DNA of 64,000 bases from Aquilaria yunnanensis. Lineage: Eukaryota; Streptophyta; Magnoliopsida; Malvales; Thymelaeaceae. Shown piece by piece: positions 22,485 through 34,504 of this stretch. The stretch lies in the NCBI GenBank assembly GCA_039654915.1, contig CM077593.1, positions 57,914,501-57,978,500 of the forward strand, in the 5' to 3' direction. The translations under genes and the position numbers were made by a program. Below the pieces are notes generated by a model. That model worked only from the letters and a program-made list of their open reading frames with translations, was not told where the DNA came from and did no database searches. Each line of letters begins with the position of its first letter. Position 1 is the stretch's first letter.

Positions 22485-24226
22485 GGAACTAGTGGGAGGA
22501 AAGTAGAACTTAAAGAAATTCAAGAACAACAAGGAGACATCGAACATTAAATAGAACCTAAACAGCCACCACAAGATGTTATGGTTCAAGAGTCTGTTCA
22601 TGTAGCATAGAGCCCATGTAGGTCTGGTAGGATTCAGCGTGAGCCCGAGAGATATGGATTTCTCATGACTCACACTGGTGATGTGATGCTCATGGATCCG
22701 GATGAGCCCACAACCTACCAACAAGCTATGTCGGGGCCTGACTTTGAGAAGTGGCTAGTGGCCAGGAATTCTGAGATGGAATCCATGTATGAAAACCAAG
22801 TATGGACTTTGGTTGACCCACTTAAAGAGGTAAAACCCATAGGGTGCAAATGAGTTTTCAAGAAGAAAATTGACATAGATGATAATGTGATTACCTTTAA
22901 GGGACGATTGGTTGCAAAAGGTTTCAAGCAAATTCATGGTATTGACTATGATGAAACCTTTTCACCAGTTGCTATGCTTAAATCCATCCAAATTTTGTTC
23001 GCTATTGCTGCACACTATGATTATGAGATATGGCAAATGGATGTCAAAACTACATTCCTAAATGGAAAGCTACTTGAGGATGTGTACATAACACAACCTG
23101 AGGGTTTTGTCACTCTTGAGAATGCCAATAAAGTGTGCAAGTTGCAAAGGTCCATTTATGGACTGAAGCAAGCTCCTTGAAGTTGGAATCTTCATTTTGA
23201 TGATGCAATCAAAGAGTTTGGTTTTATCAAAAATAAAGATGAACCTTGTGTCTACAAGAAGGTTAGTGGGAGCGCTATTGTCTTCTTGGTGTTGTATGTA
23301 GATGACATACTACTCATTGGGAATGACATTCCTGAGCTATAGTCTGCGAAGACTTGGCTAGGGAAATGTTTCTTTATGAAGGACTTGGGTGAAGCAGCCT
23401 ATGTGTTAGGCATCAGGATCTATAGAGATAGATCTTGAACGTTTCTTGGCCTAAGTCAAAGTACATAAAGTGACAAGGTGCTAAAGAGGTTTAGCATGCA
23501 AGATTCCAAGAAAGGATTCTTGCCCATGTCACATGGTATAACTCTTTCTAGATCTCAGTGTTCGAGTACACTAGAGGAGAGAGAGCGCATGAGTAAGATT
23601 CCATATGCCTCAGCAATTGGATTTATCATGTATGCCATGATATGTACTCATCCCGATGTCTCATATGCCTTGAGCATGATGAGTAGGTACAAATTGAACC
23701 CCGGTGAGAGTCACTGGACAGCTGTTAAGAACATCCTTAAGTACTTATGAAGGACTAAGGATGCATTCTTGGTCTTTGAGGGTGAAGATGAGCTCGTTGT
23801 AAGGGGTTACACCAATGCAAGCTTCCAATCTGATAAGGATGATTTTAGATCACAATCTGGTTATGTGTTTTGTATTGGTGGTGGTGTTGTGAGCTGGAAG
23901 AGTTCAAAGGAAGAGACAGTAGCTGACTCTACAACAGAATCTGAGTACATTTTTGCCTATGATGCTGCGAAGGAGGCAGTTTGGATCAACAAGTTCATCA
24001 CTGAACTTGGAGTGGTTCCAAGCATTGCCGACCCGATAGAGCTCTATTGTGATAATAATAGGGCAATCGCACAGGCTAAGGAACCTCAATCACACCAGCG
24101 ATCCAAACACATACTCCGATGCTATCATCTCATCAGGGAGATCATCGAGAGGGATGATGTAAGGATTTGCTGGACTTCGACAGAGAGCAATATTGCTGAT
24201 CCACTAACAAAGCCCTTTACGTAGTA
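22485..24226 (+). pseudogene. Copia reverse transcriptase and RNase H, broken
   Basis: RT runs from about 22700 (DFEKWLVARNSEMESM) to 23400, with QMDVKTTFLNG carrying the first catalytic Asp and YVDDILLIGND the paired ones. RNase H (about 23800-24220) has GYTNAS, where the first catalytic Asp is Asn, then ADSTTESEY and CDNNRAIA. The end SKHI...NIADPLTKPFT is the usual copia terminus; the stop is at about 24222. In-frame stops include 22851, 23178, 23339, 23436, 23468 and 23748; many sit where relatives have Arg or Trp. Confidence 0.88.
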
Positions 24227-24286
24227 GAAGCATGATAGCCATTCTAGGTCCATCAGTATTAGATACATGGATGATTGGCTTTTAGT

Positions 24287-24299
24287 GCAAGTGGGAGAT
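24287..24299 (+). other. Copia polypurine tract
   Basis: AAGTGGGAGAT, a purine run just before the TGTTAG start of the second LTR. The third LTR has a decayed version (AAGTACGAGAT). Confidence 0.7.
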
Positions 24300-25708
24300 T
24301 GTTAGTGTCGTGCCTAAGAAGCCAATCATGAGATGATTGTATTTTTGTGCATTGAGTCATGATATTTTATTAAGGCATTAATCCAGCAATTATGTTTGTT
24401 GTTCAATTTCTACGTAATGTAATAAACATAATTGTAACCCTAGAATAATGATATTGTCCCTGGTATAGTATTATTGTGGAGCGGGTTGCAATAATACATA
24501 ACGACTAGCATATATGGAGACTAATATGAGATATATAGTCTACATATGGGTACAAGTTGGAGAACTTGTGTACTGGACCGACCCACCATGAGAACACTAC
24601 ATGGATCGTTATATGAGTGTCATAAGTGATTCTCATAGTGATCATGGTCTATGTAGTCCTTTGACCTAAGATCATCAAGGTTCCCTACATGTGAGTCACA
24701 TACTTTGATACTTTCCTTTGTTGCTTGTAACTAAGTGAACTTGAAGGAGGTTATTGGGTATGTCACATATCATGCGGAGGAATTTGTATGATCAAGATGC
24801 GATTTGTCCCTCCTATGTAACGAGAGTGATATCTTCGGGCCCCTTGATAGAGTAAGACTTAGAAAAATGCTTGGGCATGCTCGGATGAGTTGATTTACGA
24901 TATCAATGTCATCAGTTTAAGTTGGTCTACTCGGTAATGAAGAAACCAAAGATTGAGCTATACGAGAGTGACACATTCCCTGCCTCGTGCTTAGTCTTGA
25001 TATCTTGGACAAAGGGACAATGGCATATATCAGTGATGATCATAAAGGTTTAGTCAAATCACCAACAATGTTGTCATTGGTAGCAGTGATGTGTTGGTAG
25101 ACACCGCTCATTGCTTATGATCATAAATGTGATTTATGATCATTGCCAACGTGGTAAGAGCCTATTGGGTCACACACATAGAGTTATTTGGATCATTAGA
25201 GTGCATGAGCTAATTATTTGGGTTATGGTTTCACTTTAATTTTGTATTAATAATGGGCCCAATAGTTGAGCCATTATTAAGCCCGAAATTAAAGCCTAAT
25301 TGGATTAGGGCTTTGAAACCCATTATGCCTGGAAGTTGAGACTCACTATAAATACAACTTTTAGTGGGAAATTCATAGGTCTCCTTGCCCTAGCCTCCTA
25401 AAAAGGAGAGCCGCACTCTTCTCTTGCAATTCCTTGGAGGACGCAAGCTAGCACTGTGAGCGCAAGAGAAACGCATCTACCGGGACGCGGTGGAAGCGTG
25501 GTGATCCCGAGAGGCTCGTGTGGATACCATAGAGAGCTTGAACACGTCAACTATTCAGGTTTTGTGATTCGACTCTACAATTGAGTGAGAGATCTCAACC
25601 AAAAATTAGGTATGAAAATTTTTGAACTCCTAGTTTACCCCGTTTCACTTGGATCCAAGAGGCTTTTGGTTAAATTCTGCTGTGCTGTTTGGCTCCCGAA
25701 ACCCAACA
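24300..25708 (+). repeat. Copia composite, second LTR
   Basis: About 1409 bp, TGTTAGTGTC to CCCAACA. It is followed not by a primer binding site but directly by sequence from the 3' end of the internal region (ACAAGGTGC, the same as at 23473). The 12-bp-arm inverted repeat is intact at 25117-25143. Confidence 0.9.
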
Positions 25709-26534
25709 ACAAGGTGCTAAAGAGGTTTAGCATGCAAAATTCCAAGAAAGGATTCTTGCCTATGTCACATGGTATAACTCTTTCTAGATCTCAGTGTCCG
25801 AGTACACCCGACGAGAGAGAGCACATGAGTAAGATTCCATATGCCTCGGCAATTGGATCTATCATGTATGCCATGATATGCACTCGTCCCGATGTCTCAT
25901 ATGCCTTAAGCATGACAAGTAGGTACCAATCGAACCCTGGTGAGAGTCACTGGACAGCTGGTAAGAACATCCTTAAGTACATACGAAGGACTAAGGATGC
26001 ATTCTTGGTCTTTGGAGGTGAAGATGAGCTCGTTGTGAGGGGTTAAACCGATGCAAGCTTTCAATCCGATAAGGATGATTTTAGATTGCAATATGGTTAT
26101 GTGTTTTGTATTGGTGGTGGTGCCGTGAGTTGTAAGAGTTCAAAGCGAGAGACGGTAGCTGACTCTACAACAGAATCTAAGTACATTGCCACCTATGATG
26201 TTGCGAAGGAGGCAGTTTGGATCAAGAAGTTCATCACTGAACTTTGAGTGGTTCCAAGCATTGCCGACCCGATAGAGCTCTATTGTTAACAAAATGGAGC
26301 AATCTCACAGGCTAAGGAATCTCGATCTCACCAGCGATCCAAACACATACTCCGACGCTATCATCTCATCAGGGAGATCATCGAGAGGGGTGATGTAAGG
26401 ATATGCAGGACTTCGATAGACAGCGACAGTGCTGGTCCGCTGACAAAGCCCCTTACACAGCAAAAGCATGATAGCCATTCTAGGTCCATCGGTATTAGAT
26501 ACATGGATGATTGGCTTTACTGCAAGTACGAGAT
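25709..26534 (+). pseudogene. Second, truncated copia internal region (RNase H end)
   Basis: These 826 bp match 23473-24299 of the main internal region and encode only the end of RT and the RNase H. Motifs include RFSMQNSKKGFLPMSHG and KIPYASAIGSIMYAM. The RNase H is broken by stops near 26044 and 26245. PBS, leader, gag, protease, integrase and most of RT are missing. Its stops differ from those in the main copy, so the two have decayed separately. Confidence 0.85.
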
Positions 26535-27949
26535 TGTTAGTGTTGTCCCCAAAAAGCCAATCATGAGATGATTGTATTTTTTGCACATTGAGTCATGATA
26601 TTTTATTAAGGCATTAATCCAGCAATTATGTTTCTTGTTTTGTTTCTGCGTAACATAATAAACATAATTGTAACCCTAGAATAATGATATTCTCAAACGT
26701 CCATAGTCTAGTATTATTGTGGAGCGGGTTGCAATAATACATAACAACTAGCATATGTGGGTAATATGAGATATGTAGTCTACATATGGGTACAAGTTGG
26801 AGAACTTGTGTACTGGACCGACCCACCATGAGAACACTACATGGATCGTTATATGAGTGTCATAAGTGATTCTCATAGTGATCATGGTCTATGTAGTCCT
26901 TTGACCTAAGATCATCAAGGTTACCTACATGTGAGTCACATACTTTGATACTTTCCTTTGTTGCTTGTGACTGAGTCAACTTGAAGGAGGTCATTGGGTA
27001 TGACACATATCATGTGGAGGGATTTGTATGATCATTATGGAATTTGTCCCTCCTATGTAATGGGAGTGATATCTTCAGGCCCGTTTATCAAGTGAGACTT
27101 AGAAAAATGCATGGCCATGCTCGAATTAGTTGATATACAATATCAATGTCATCAGTTTAAGTTGGTCTACTCGATAATCAAAAAACCAAAGATTAGGCTA
27201 TATGAAAGTGACACATTCCATGTGTCGTGCTTCATCTTGATATCTTGGACAAAGGGATAATAGCATATATCGGTGATGATCACAAAGGTTTAGTCGAATC
27301 ATCGACAATCTTGTCACTTGGGTAGCAATGATATGTTGCTAGACACCGCTCATTGCTTATGATCATAAATGTGATTTATGATCATTGCCAACGTGGTAAG
27401 AAGCTATTGGGTCACACACATAGAGCTATTTGGATCATTAGAGTGCATGGGCTAATAATTTGGGTTTTGGTTTCACAATAATTTTGTATTAATAATGGGC
27501 CCAATAGTTGAGCCATTATTAAGCCCAAAATTAAAGCCTAATTGGATTAGGGCTTTGAAACCCATTAGGCCTGGAAGTTGATACTCACTATAAATACAAC
27601 TTTTAGTGAGAAATTCGGAGGTCTCCTTGCCCTAGCCTCCCAAAAGGATAGCCACACTCTTCTCTTGCAATTCCTTGGAGGACACAAGCTAGCACTGCGA
27701 GCGTAAGAGAAACGCATCTGCCGGGATGTGGTGGAAGCGTGGTGATCCTGAGAGGCTCATATGGATACCATAGAGAGCTTGAACACGTCAACTGTTTAGG
27801 TTTTGTGATTCGACTCTACAGTTGAGTAAGAGATCTCAACCAAAAATTAGGTATGAAAATTTTTGAACACCCGGTTTACCCCGTTTCACTTGGATCCTGG
27901 AGGGTTTTGATTAAATTCTGCTGCGCTGTTTGGCTCTTGAAACCCAACA
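26535..27949 (+). repeat. Copia composite, third LTR (3')
   Basis: About 1415 bp, TGTTAGTGTT to CCCAACA, followed by CTTTC, the target repeat shared with the first LTR. The inverted repeat is intact at 27359-27385. Confidence 0.92.
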
Positions 27950-28948
27950 CTTTCTCTACTGCTCCTCTTTCTCGGCCTGACCAAGGAAGAGAGACTTGGA
28001 AAATGCTGCGGACTTGTCACTCATCTCTGTAAAAAGAAGAACATCAGTGTAAGTGCAGAAGGAGATATATGAAAAAACCTAGAAAGAAACTTACTTTCTT
28101 CAAGAGCCGGATACGTGAGTTCGCCCTGAAGGAGCATTACCAACCACGCCTTCTTCCAGTCAAAAAGAGGGTTTGGCATGTTCAGGTCGATAACGTGTTC
28201 CTTGATCACCCCTAGCTCCCAAAGGACCTTTTCAATCATGAAGTTCCATCTAATGGGAAAATGGTACAAGGAACATGGAGGGACCTTGGGATCCCAGTCT
28301 ATGACAACCTGAATGCGGCTGTTGAACTCGTCAAATTGGGCTTCAACTCTAAGGTTAGCAGTTTCCTAGGATCGACTACATCTATATCCAAAGTACCCGA
28401 GGCCCATTTGGTCGGCACATGCTTCCACTTCTCATCGACCTTCAGAAAGAAGAATTTCTTCTGCCACCCTCGCAGTTGTCCTTTGTCCCAAAGGTGAACG
28501 TGTACTTCCTGCTCCCAGATCACCGAGGAAGTAAGAAGTAGAACCCACTCTTTGGGATAGGGTGGAGTTTGTAATATTTCATGAAGAAGATTTAGTGAGG
28601 CTCTATCTTGAAGACCACACACATGCAAAGGAAGGCGTTGAAATAAGAAAAGGAGTTTGGAGGAAGTTGGTTCATGGCTATGCCATGGAACTAGCAAAAG
28701 TCACAAACCATCTTCAGCGGAGGATACTGAAGTCCGACCTTCAGTTGAGCCTGAAAGATGGTAACCTTGTCCGAATTATTCATATAACTAGGTATACCTG
28801 GACTGGGTAGCCTAATGATAGCATAAGAAGGAAGGAAGAATTTGGCCGACCACTTCTGAACTTTCTCCAAAGTGGCGCAGCTTGGATGAGAGTTGAGGGA
28901 AAGCCAGCTCTCAGGAATGGGATAGGCCCTAGCTTGGGGAGTAGACAT
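27950..28948 (-). pseudogene. Tat-1 antisense gene, 5' half (exon 1 and start of exon 2)
   Basis: The continuation of 8880-10097 beyond the copia insertion. Exon 1 runs from an ATG at 28948 to donor GAAA|GTAAGT (28095). It encodes a globular domain with PPLKMVCDFC, NQLPPNSFSYFNAFLCMCG-like and GWQKKFFFLK motifs, recalling the 'putative gypsy type transposon' domain of plant proteins (Pfam Transposase_28, from memory). A 68-bp intron ends at TTTACAG|AGATG (28027), and exon 2 starts MSDKSAAFSK. Stops around 28290 and frame changes break it. Upstream of 28948 the Tat similarity fades by about 29080, where Chr-1 sequence begins. Confidence 0.7.
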
Positions 28949-29089
28949 GTTTAGAAAGAAGAAGTCTAACATCGAGTAGGCGAAGAAAAAGAATGGGGAA
29001 GGCACACAAAAAATGCCAAAGAATGACTTTGAAAATGAAACCCACCTAGCTTGGAACAAGGAATGCACATCGAAAGACCATTGTAAGTG

Positions 29090-29250
29090 TCAACAGGAAG
29101 TTGAGAAGCAGATGGATTTCTATGATTAAGGTACAGTGGAGTAATCACACTTTTGAAGAGCCAGCCTGGGAAGTGGAACAGGAAATTGCCAACAAGTACC
29201 CTCAGTTGTACCCTAGATTAGTGAAGAATTTGGAGGACCAAATTCTTTAA
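29090..29250 (+). pseudogene. Chr-1 integrase C-terminus (chromodomain type)
   Basis: Frame KLRSRWISMIKVQWSNHT, then FEEPAWEVEQEI and YPQLYPRL, ending at TAA 29248. This is the typical end of a chromovirus integrase, whose chromodomain-like tail can direct insertion to heterochromatin. All upstream parts of this element are absent. A purine tract (AAGGAGGGAGGAA) and the LTR follow at once, so this is the true 3' end of an element. Confidence 0.8.
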
Positions 29251-29262
29251 GGAGGGAGGAAT

Positions 29263-31824
29263 TGTAAGGTTCATTTCCTAATACTTGGGCCAGGCCAAGG
29301 AAATAAGGAGAAACACCATGAAAACATGGAAGAACTGTGAAAGAAAAGCATAGTGGTGTATGTGCTAAGTTGAGGACTTTCAGGTTCTAAATGCACAAAG
29401 AAAATGGCCATGGGAAGATTGCAAGAAAATAAAGTGGGAGGACTAAAATGCACATTTGAACTAGTGGTGCTAGTGAAACTTCAAACTATGAATGGGAACT
29501 TTTGGCCATGCAAAGTTATAAGGGGACTACTGGTATACTAGGCCAAATTTGGTAAATTCCAATGATGACTAGTCAAATCATGTTCCCCACTAAGGAAATA
29601 AGGCATCATTGCCTTGCTTTGCCTAATTAGTAATTGTGCAAGTACTTGGCCGGAATATACATGGGATTAATTGTCATTTTGGATTCTTTTGATTTGTGCT
29701 TGGCATTGTGAGCCACGAAGTGATGTTAGTGCTGAAATGTCCTTATGTTTTAGTGGTGAAAATGATGTAATGAAACCATGGAGGGTTAAATGAGCCTTGC
29801 AAGATTAGTGAGGTCGAAAGCTAGCTTTATGCCACTTTAGTTACATGTGGCTTATCATCAGAAATGCATGGTTCCACTAACCCATGTGCCTTTATTTCGT
29901 GCTTACTTCTCCAAGGCCGAAAGCTAGCCTTTGTGGTGTTCTTGAGCTTCCATCGAAATGGTTTCGGATTAGAGTACAAAAGAGGCAAATTGGAGGTTGA
30001 GTGAAGAATCAAGCTTGGAGTTTCCATTTTCGGCACTAGGCAATTCAAGATTGAGTTTTGATTTGAAGAAACAAGGGAGGCCGAGACATTTAAGCTTGAG
30101 ATTAAGGTAATTACTTATGATTTCCTTGAATACATGGTATAGATTCCATGAACAAGGGGTATTGACGCCTAATTGGTAATGTGTTAGGCCATTTGGTTGA
30201 GGAGCCTTTTGGTTTGGATGTTTGAGCATAACTGAGAAGAACTCAAGCTTTGTTTGAGGTAGGGTTCACTAAACTACTTGATTGCTTGGTAATATACCAT
30301 GATTCAAGTGTTAAAGTAGGTAAGTGATGGTTAAATATGCTAAATGACCTTAGTTACTTGATGGGCTATGGTGATGATTCGGTTGTGTTTGTTGATTAGC
30401 TAATTAACTATAAGCATGTGTTAGAAATCCTCATAAATGAGCCCAATTTGCTAGGTATTTCGGAGCTCTAGTGGATGTGGACTTTATGTTGAAGTTTGAT
30501 ATGCAAAGGTGCACAATGACACATGGTATGGTATTTGGCCGAATGGTCATTGTGGTGTATGAGTGTGTTCATTGTGTGGTTGAGTGTTGCTTTGTGCTTG
30601 CTAACCATTTACTTGCTATTATGGTTTATATGTCTCGGACATGCTAGTGTGTATATATATATGTTGTGGTTTTCTTGTCTTTGTGTCTTATTTTTTTGCA
30701 GGACATTATGAGCAAATGGAGGTTAAGTCCTGAGTTGTATACTCGACTTAACTAAATAAACTGTTTATGAGTTGGCAATAGTACTGAACTCTACTGAGTA
30801 TTAGTACTCATTGCCCATAATCTTGTTTTTCAAGAAAGGATATTCGGTCTGAGTTAGTGTAGCTTGAGTTGCTATTGTGTTGTGCTAGCTTTGCTTGTGT
30901 ACTAAGGTATGTGCCAATGTGTGCTTGGCTTGGTTAACTTTATACATTACAAGTCTTTTATTGAAGTTGGCCAAGACTTATGTCTTGAGTTGTGCAGGCT
31001 TGTAGAGTGGGATTTGTCTAGGTGTGCAGCATGGATGTGTGGACATTAGCTCTGGTAGTGGTCTTCACTTTTATGACCATGAACATGGTCATAGGACTTG
31101 TGCTACAGTGTGTCCTGCTTTATGGCACACTGAAGGTTCTGTTTGGAGAGTAGGGGTTTCGGTTTGTAAACAAAACTTGGCAAATGAAAACTTTGGTGAA
31201 TCATGGCATGTAGCCATGTATGTGTACTAGGTAGACTACTTTGGATGTACATATATATGTAGTCTTAGATGTGCCTAGTTGTTTTGTGGTACATGGAGTA
31301 CCTTAGCAGGCCTAGTTATGTTTGTTTATGTGCTATGGTTTTGTACATGACAACTTATGGACCTATGTATATATTTGGTATGAATGTGAAGTATGTTTAT
31401 CTTGTGAACCTCCCATGTACTATTTATGGCCGAAATGTTCATGTGCACTCAAACATGAGTTTTCAAATTTGTTGATACCTTAGGCTTCTTGGTTGCCATT
31501 CTAAGAAGCACACTTGATTGCACACATCCTAAACACTTAAATTTCATTGAGTGTTTGCCTTGCTTGTAATGTAAGTTACCTATTACAGCCTTTCTTGTCT
31601 TGCAAGTTACTATTTTGGGCTCTACTTCTGCTGCAAGTAAATAATTGGGTACTACTCATAAGCCTCCTGGGCCACCTCCCAGGCTAAATACCTTAAGAAA
31701 ATAAGACTTAAGGTTAAGTTACTTTGGTTGGCCGAATTAAAAGTTCCAATAACACTCTAGAATAATCTTAGTTGGGTGAGTGTAGTACAGAGTGAATGGG
31801 CCAGGGCCTGTGTGAGGTGTGACA
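29263..31824 (+). repeat. Chr-1 LTR (3' LTR of the remnant)
   Basis: About 2562 bp, TGTAAGGTTC to GGTGTGACA. It is preceded by a purine tract and chromodomain coding sequence, so it is a 3' LTR. On the right it joins a Tat LTR at CAGAG. Related LTRs are at 40182-42727 and 50607-51962. A typical chromovirus LTR size (Tekay/Del-like) is about 2.5-3 kb. It contains no gene; the frames in it are short and not shared by all copies. Confidence 0.85.
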
Positions 31825-32211
31825 CAGAGACCTCGCACACACCCCTGACCTCCGGCTAGAATGGCCTACGACCAGCTGGAGATACGTATCTCCGAAGGTA
31901 CGGACCACATCCGACCATATGCATTTCATGATCTAAGCGGGCTGTGTCAAATGGCCTCCTCCCTACACCCTCCTATAAAAAGTTGGGAATAACTTTGGTA
32001 AGCACAAGACACAGAATTCTCTCTACTCTTTGCTCTCCACTTTCTGCTCCTTACTCCCCAAATACTGACTTGGGCGTCGGAGGCTCTTCCACCAGAAACA
32101 CATTCTGGGGAGCTCCTAACCCTTGTTCTTCTAAGTGTTTTAGGCACCCTCATATCAGAAGTCCCTTCTTCAGGTCAGCATGTCATAAAACAAGGATGCC
32201 ATAGGACATCA
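31825..32211 (+). repeat. Tat LTR tail, inferred 3' LTR of Tat-1
   Basis: Matches 135-535 closely, including TATAAAAA, GGTAAGC, the CTTGGGCGTCGGAGGCTC block and the CTAAC...TTTTAG segment. It ends CATCA without a primer binding site after it, so it is a 3' or solo LTR. Its first part was lost at the junction with the Chr-1 LTR. Confidence 0.75.
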
Positions 32212-32670
32212 ACTTACAATTGAAGTCAAGGAAGCATAATTGGAAGCTATTTGGTGCTATTGCTTGAGTGCACCTAGGATCAAGCACCAATTTCAGCATA
32301 CCTATCAAGGTAAGGGTTCTCTTGCTCTCATGGGTTGTTTTCTATATTTTCAAGTAGCCATGGAGCTAGGGCTATGCTTCAAAGAGAACCATGAGGTTGA
32401 TTAACCAAGCTTAGTGAGGGGAGTTCACTTATTGAAGGTTTTGTGACCTAGTGTGAAGTGTGCAAAGATGGTAGTGAAATGAGGGTTTCTAGAGCCCAAA
32501 GTTAGTACTAACCAGTGTTAAAATCCTTTTAAGACCAAGCATTAGCTTGAGGAGGGCTACCATAGTGATTTACTTAAGTTTCTTGCATGTTTTATGGACT
32601 AACCTTTGGTATATGTTGCTGCCACATTTCATGTGCTTGTTAGTTGTGAATGGCTGCTGCATTTGGTTGC
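32212..32670 (+). repeat. Chr-2 LTR fragment, part 1
   Basis: Reverse-complement match to about 56530-56985 of the Chr-2 LTR on the other side of the window (for example TTCTCTTGC...GTTGTTTTCTATATTTTCAAG). It is cut at 32670 by Tat-4 and goes on at 38842. Confidence 0.8.
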
Positions 32671-33065
32671 TGATAGCCGAAGTGTTATCGCCCTTTAAAC
32701 CTATCAGCTCAGTGAAAGCGGCACACTCGGAAAGTCGAGCGTCACCCGCAAGGAGTACGAGCACCAACCTCGGAGAAAGGAAGTCTGACGCCTTGGACAG
32801 CCGACCTCGGTTTTCCACCAACACCCCGGGGAACGGTAGTACTGACCTCGGGAACATGGTGCATCGATCCGTTGGGAAGGCAACCAACCCAGCCTCAGAG
32901 GAGAAAGACCCTCCACCTTCAGCAGGAGAGAACGCGCCCGAAGGAGGAGCTTCAGCGCCAAAAGGACTCCCGAATTGCTGAGACGACTTCGGAAAAAGGG
33001 CCCCTGTTTCGAAGAGATCCCTTCTACCGATGAGACCTCGGGAGTACGTCAGAAACAATTAAGGA
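32671..33065 (+). repeat. Tat-4 5' LTR, truncated
   Basis: First 395 bp only, beginning TGATAGCCGAAG and matching the start of the 3' LTR at 38105. The break is at AATTAAGGAG, after which pol sequence begins. Confidence 0.85.
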
Positions 33066-34504
33066 GACTATACCATGGAGGACCCAACATTGGCAAAATA
33101 TCACGAGCTCACATCAAAGCTCATTCAGGAGTTCGACACAGTCCACATTGAGAATGTGCCTCACTGAGACAACACTGGAGCAGATAGCCTGGCTAAATTG
33201 AAAAACTCCACTGAAGTATTGAGCCATCCGAGCATAGCAATAATGAGCATAACGACCTCGGAAAGAGGATGGAAAAATCCCATAAAGAGGTATTTTACGA
33301 CCTCGGAGCTTCCCGATGACCCTCACGAACCCGCAAAAGTGTGAAGATGCTCTGGACAATATTTCCTAATTGGGGAAGAATTGTACTGACAGGGGTATGC
33401 AAGTCAGCTACAAAGGTGTGTCGGTGAAGAGGACACTAGGACAGTTCTTGAAAAAGTCGATGAGGGGGCTTGTGGTTCCCACATTGGAAATGATGCCTTG
33501 GCATGAGTGATACTCCGCTAGGGGTACTTCTGGCCCACCCTAAGAAAGGACGCGAGGCAGTTTGTCCAGAAATGTGATAATTACCAAAGACACGCCAACA
33601 TCCAGAGGTTACCCTTGGAGTCAATAACCTCGGTAAATTACCCCTGTCCCTTCGCAGTATGGGGCATTGGCCTCATCGGGCCACTCCCGACTGCACCTGG
33701 AGGAGTGAAGTTCTGCGTGGTTGCAGTGGATTACTTCAATAAGTGGGTAAAGGCAGAGCCCCTGGCAACCATTTCAGCAAAGGACATACAAAAATTCATC
33801 TGGAAGAGCATTGTATGCAGATTTGGCATACCAAGGGTGATAGTGGCCACAATGGTTCCCAGTTTATTGACAAAGGATTCCAAGAATTCATCATCGACCT
33901 TGGGATAAAAATGCACTTCACCCTGGTAGCTCATCCTCAGAGCAACGGACAAGTAAAGGTATCTAACAGAACCATAAAAGATGGTCTGAAAAAGAGATTG
34001 CGGGAAGCAAAGGGAAAATGGCCAGGGGAACTTCCTAGTGTGCTATGGAGCTATCGGACAACACCCCGAAGGGCCACCGGTGAGACACCTTTCTCGCTCA
34101 TCTTTGACATGAAGGCCATTATTCCTGTCGAGGTAGTCCAGCCATCAGTTAGGGTACAAGTGTTGGACGAGGAAGGGAATGACCTCGGATTAAGGACTAA
34201 GCTCGACCTAATTGATGAACACAGAGAAGTGGCTGAACTTAGAAGAAAAGCCTTTTAGCAAAGGATGGCCACAGCTATGAACTTGTGCGTTAGGAAAAAA
34301 GGAATAAAGAAGAAAGACCTCGTTCTCCGTAGGGCTGAGTTTGAACCCCGAAGGCCGTCCCACGGGGTACTTCGAGCAAACTGGGAAGGGCCTTACTTAG
34401 CCCTTGACAAGGTTCGAAACGGAGTCTATAAGCTTGGCGATATCGAAGGTGGAGAGGTGAAGAATACATGGCACTCAGACACCTTAGAGAAATTCTACAC
34501 TTAG
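33066..34504 (+). pseudogene. Tat-4 second RNase H end and integrase, broken
   Basis: Starts within the archaeal-type RNase H tail (LAKYHELTSKLIQEF at about 33095). Integrase follows: a decayed zinc region (about 33470-33590), core with VDYFNKWVKAEPL (about 33730), a frameshift at the second Asp motif (about 33850), and NGQVKVSNRT in which the catalytic Glu has become Lys (about 33945). The C-terminal part, KDLVLRRAEFEPRRP and NWEGPYLALDKV, ends KFYT at 34502. Several stops occur before 33600 and one at 34256. Confidence 0.85.

Larger units (their letters stand above)
10098..27949 (+). mobile_element. Ty1/copia composite with three LTRs
   Basis: Order: LTR (10098-11515), PBS, leader, gag-pol, LTR (24300-25708), an 826-bp 3' fragment of the internal region, LTR (26535-27949). 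The outermost LTRs are flanked by CTTTC (10093-10097 and 27950-27954), so the whole block behaves as one insertion into the Tat-1 antisense gene. The leader was later split by Tat-2. The domain order protease, integrase, RT, RNase H marks it as Ty1/copia. LTRs of 1.4 kb with an initiator-Met PBS could fit the TAR/Tork group; I am unsure of the lineage. Confidence 0.9.
1..32211 (+). mobile_element. Tat-1: Tat-lineage Ty3/gypsy element, host of a nest of insertions
   Basis: Parts seen in order: end of a 5' LTR, PBS, gag, protease, RT, two RNase H domains, integrase, a repeat-rich spacer and an antisense gene. Later insertions at 2064-4082, 10098-27949 and about 29090-31824 split it. The dual RNase H and the antisense gene downstream of pol are hallmarks of the Tat lineage. 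The LTR tail at 31825-32211 looks closer to the LTR at 1-535 than any other Tat LTR here, so I infer that it is the 3' LTR of this same element; its first half is missing. The left end lies outside the window. Confidence 0.65.

Noticed and set aside
30523..31475. Hydrophobic frames in the Chr-1 LTR, again at 41409-41663
   Set aside because: LTR interior rich in T and G gives Leu/Val/Phe-rich frames. They differ between the LTR copies and have no domain.
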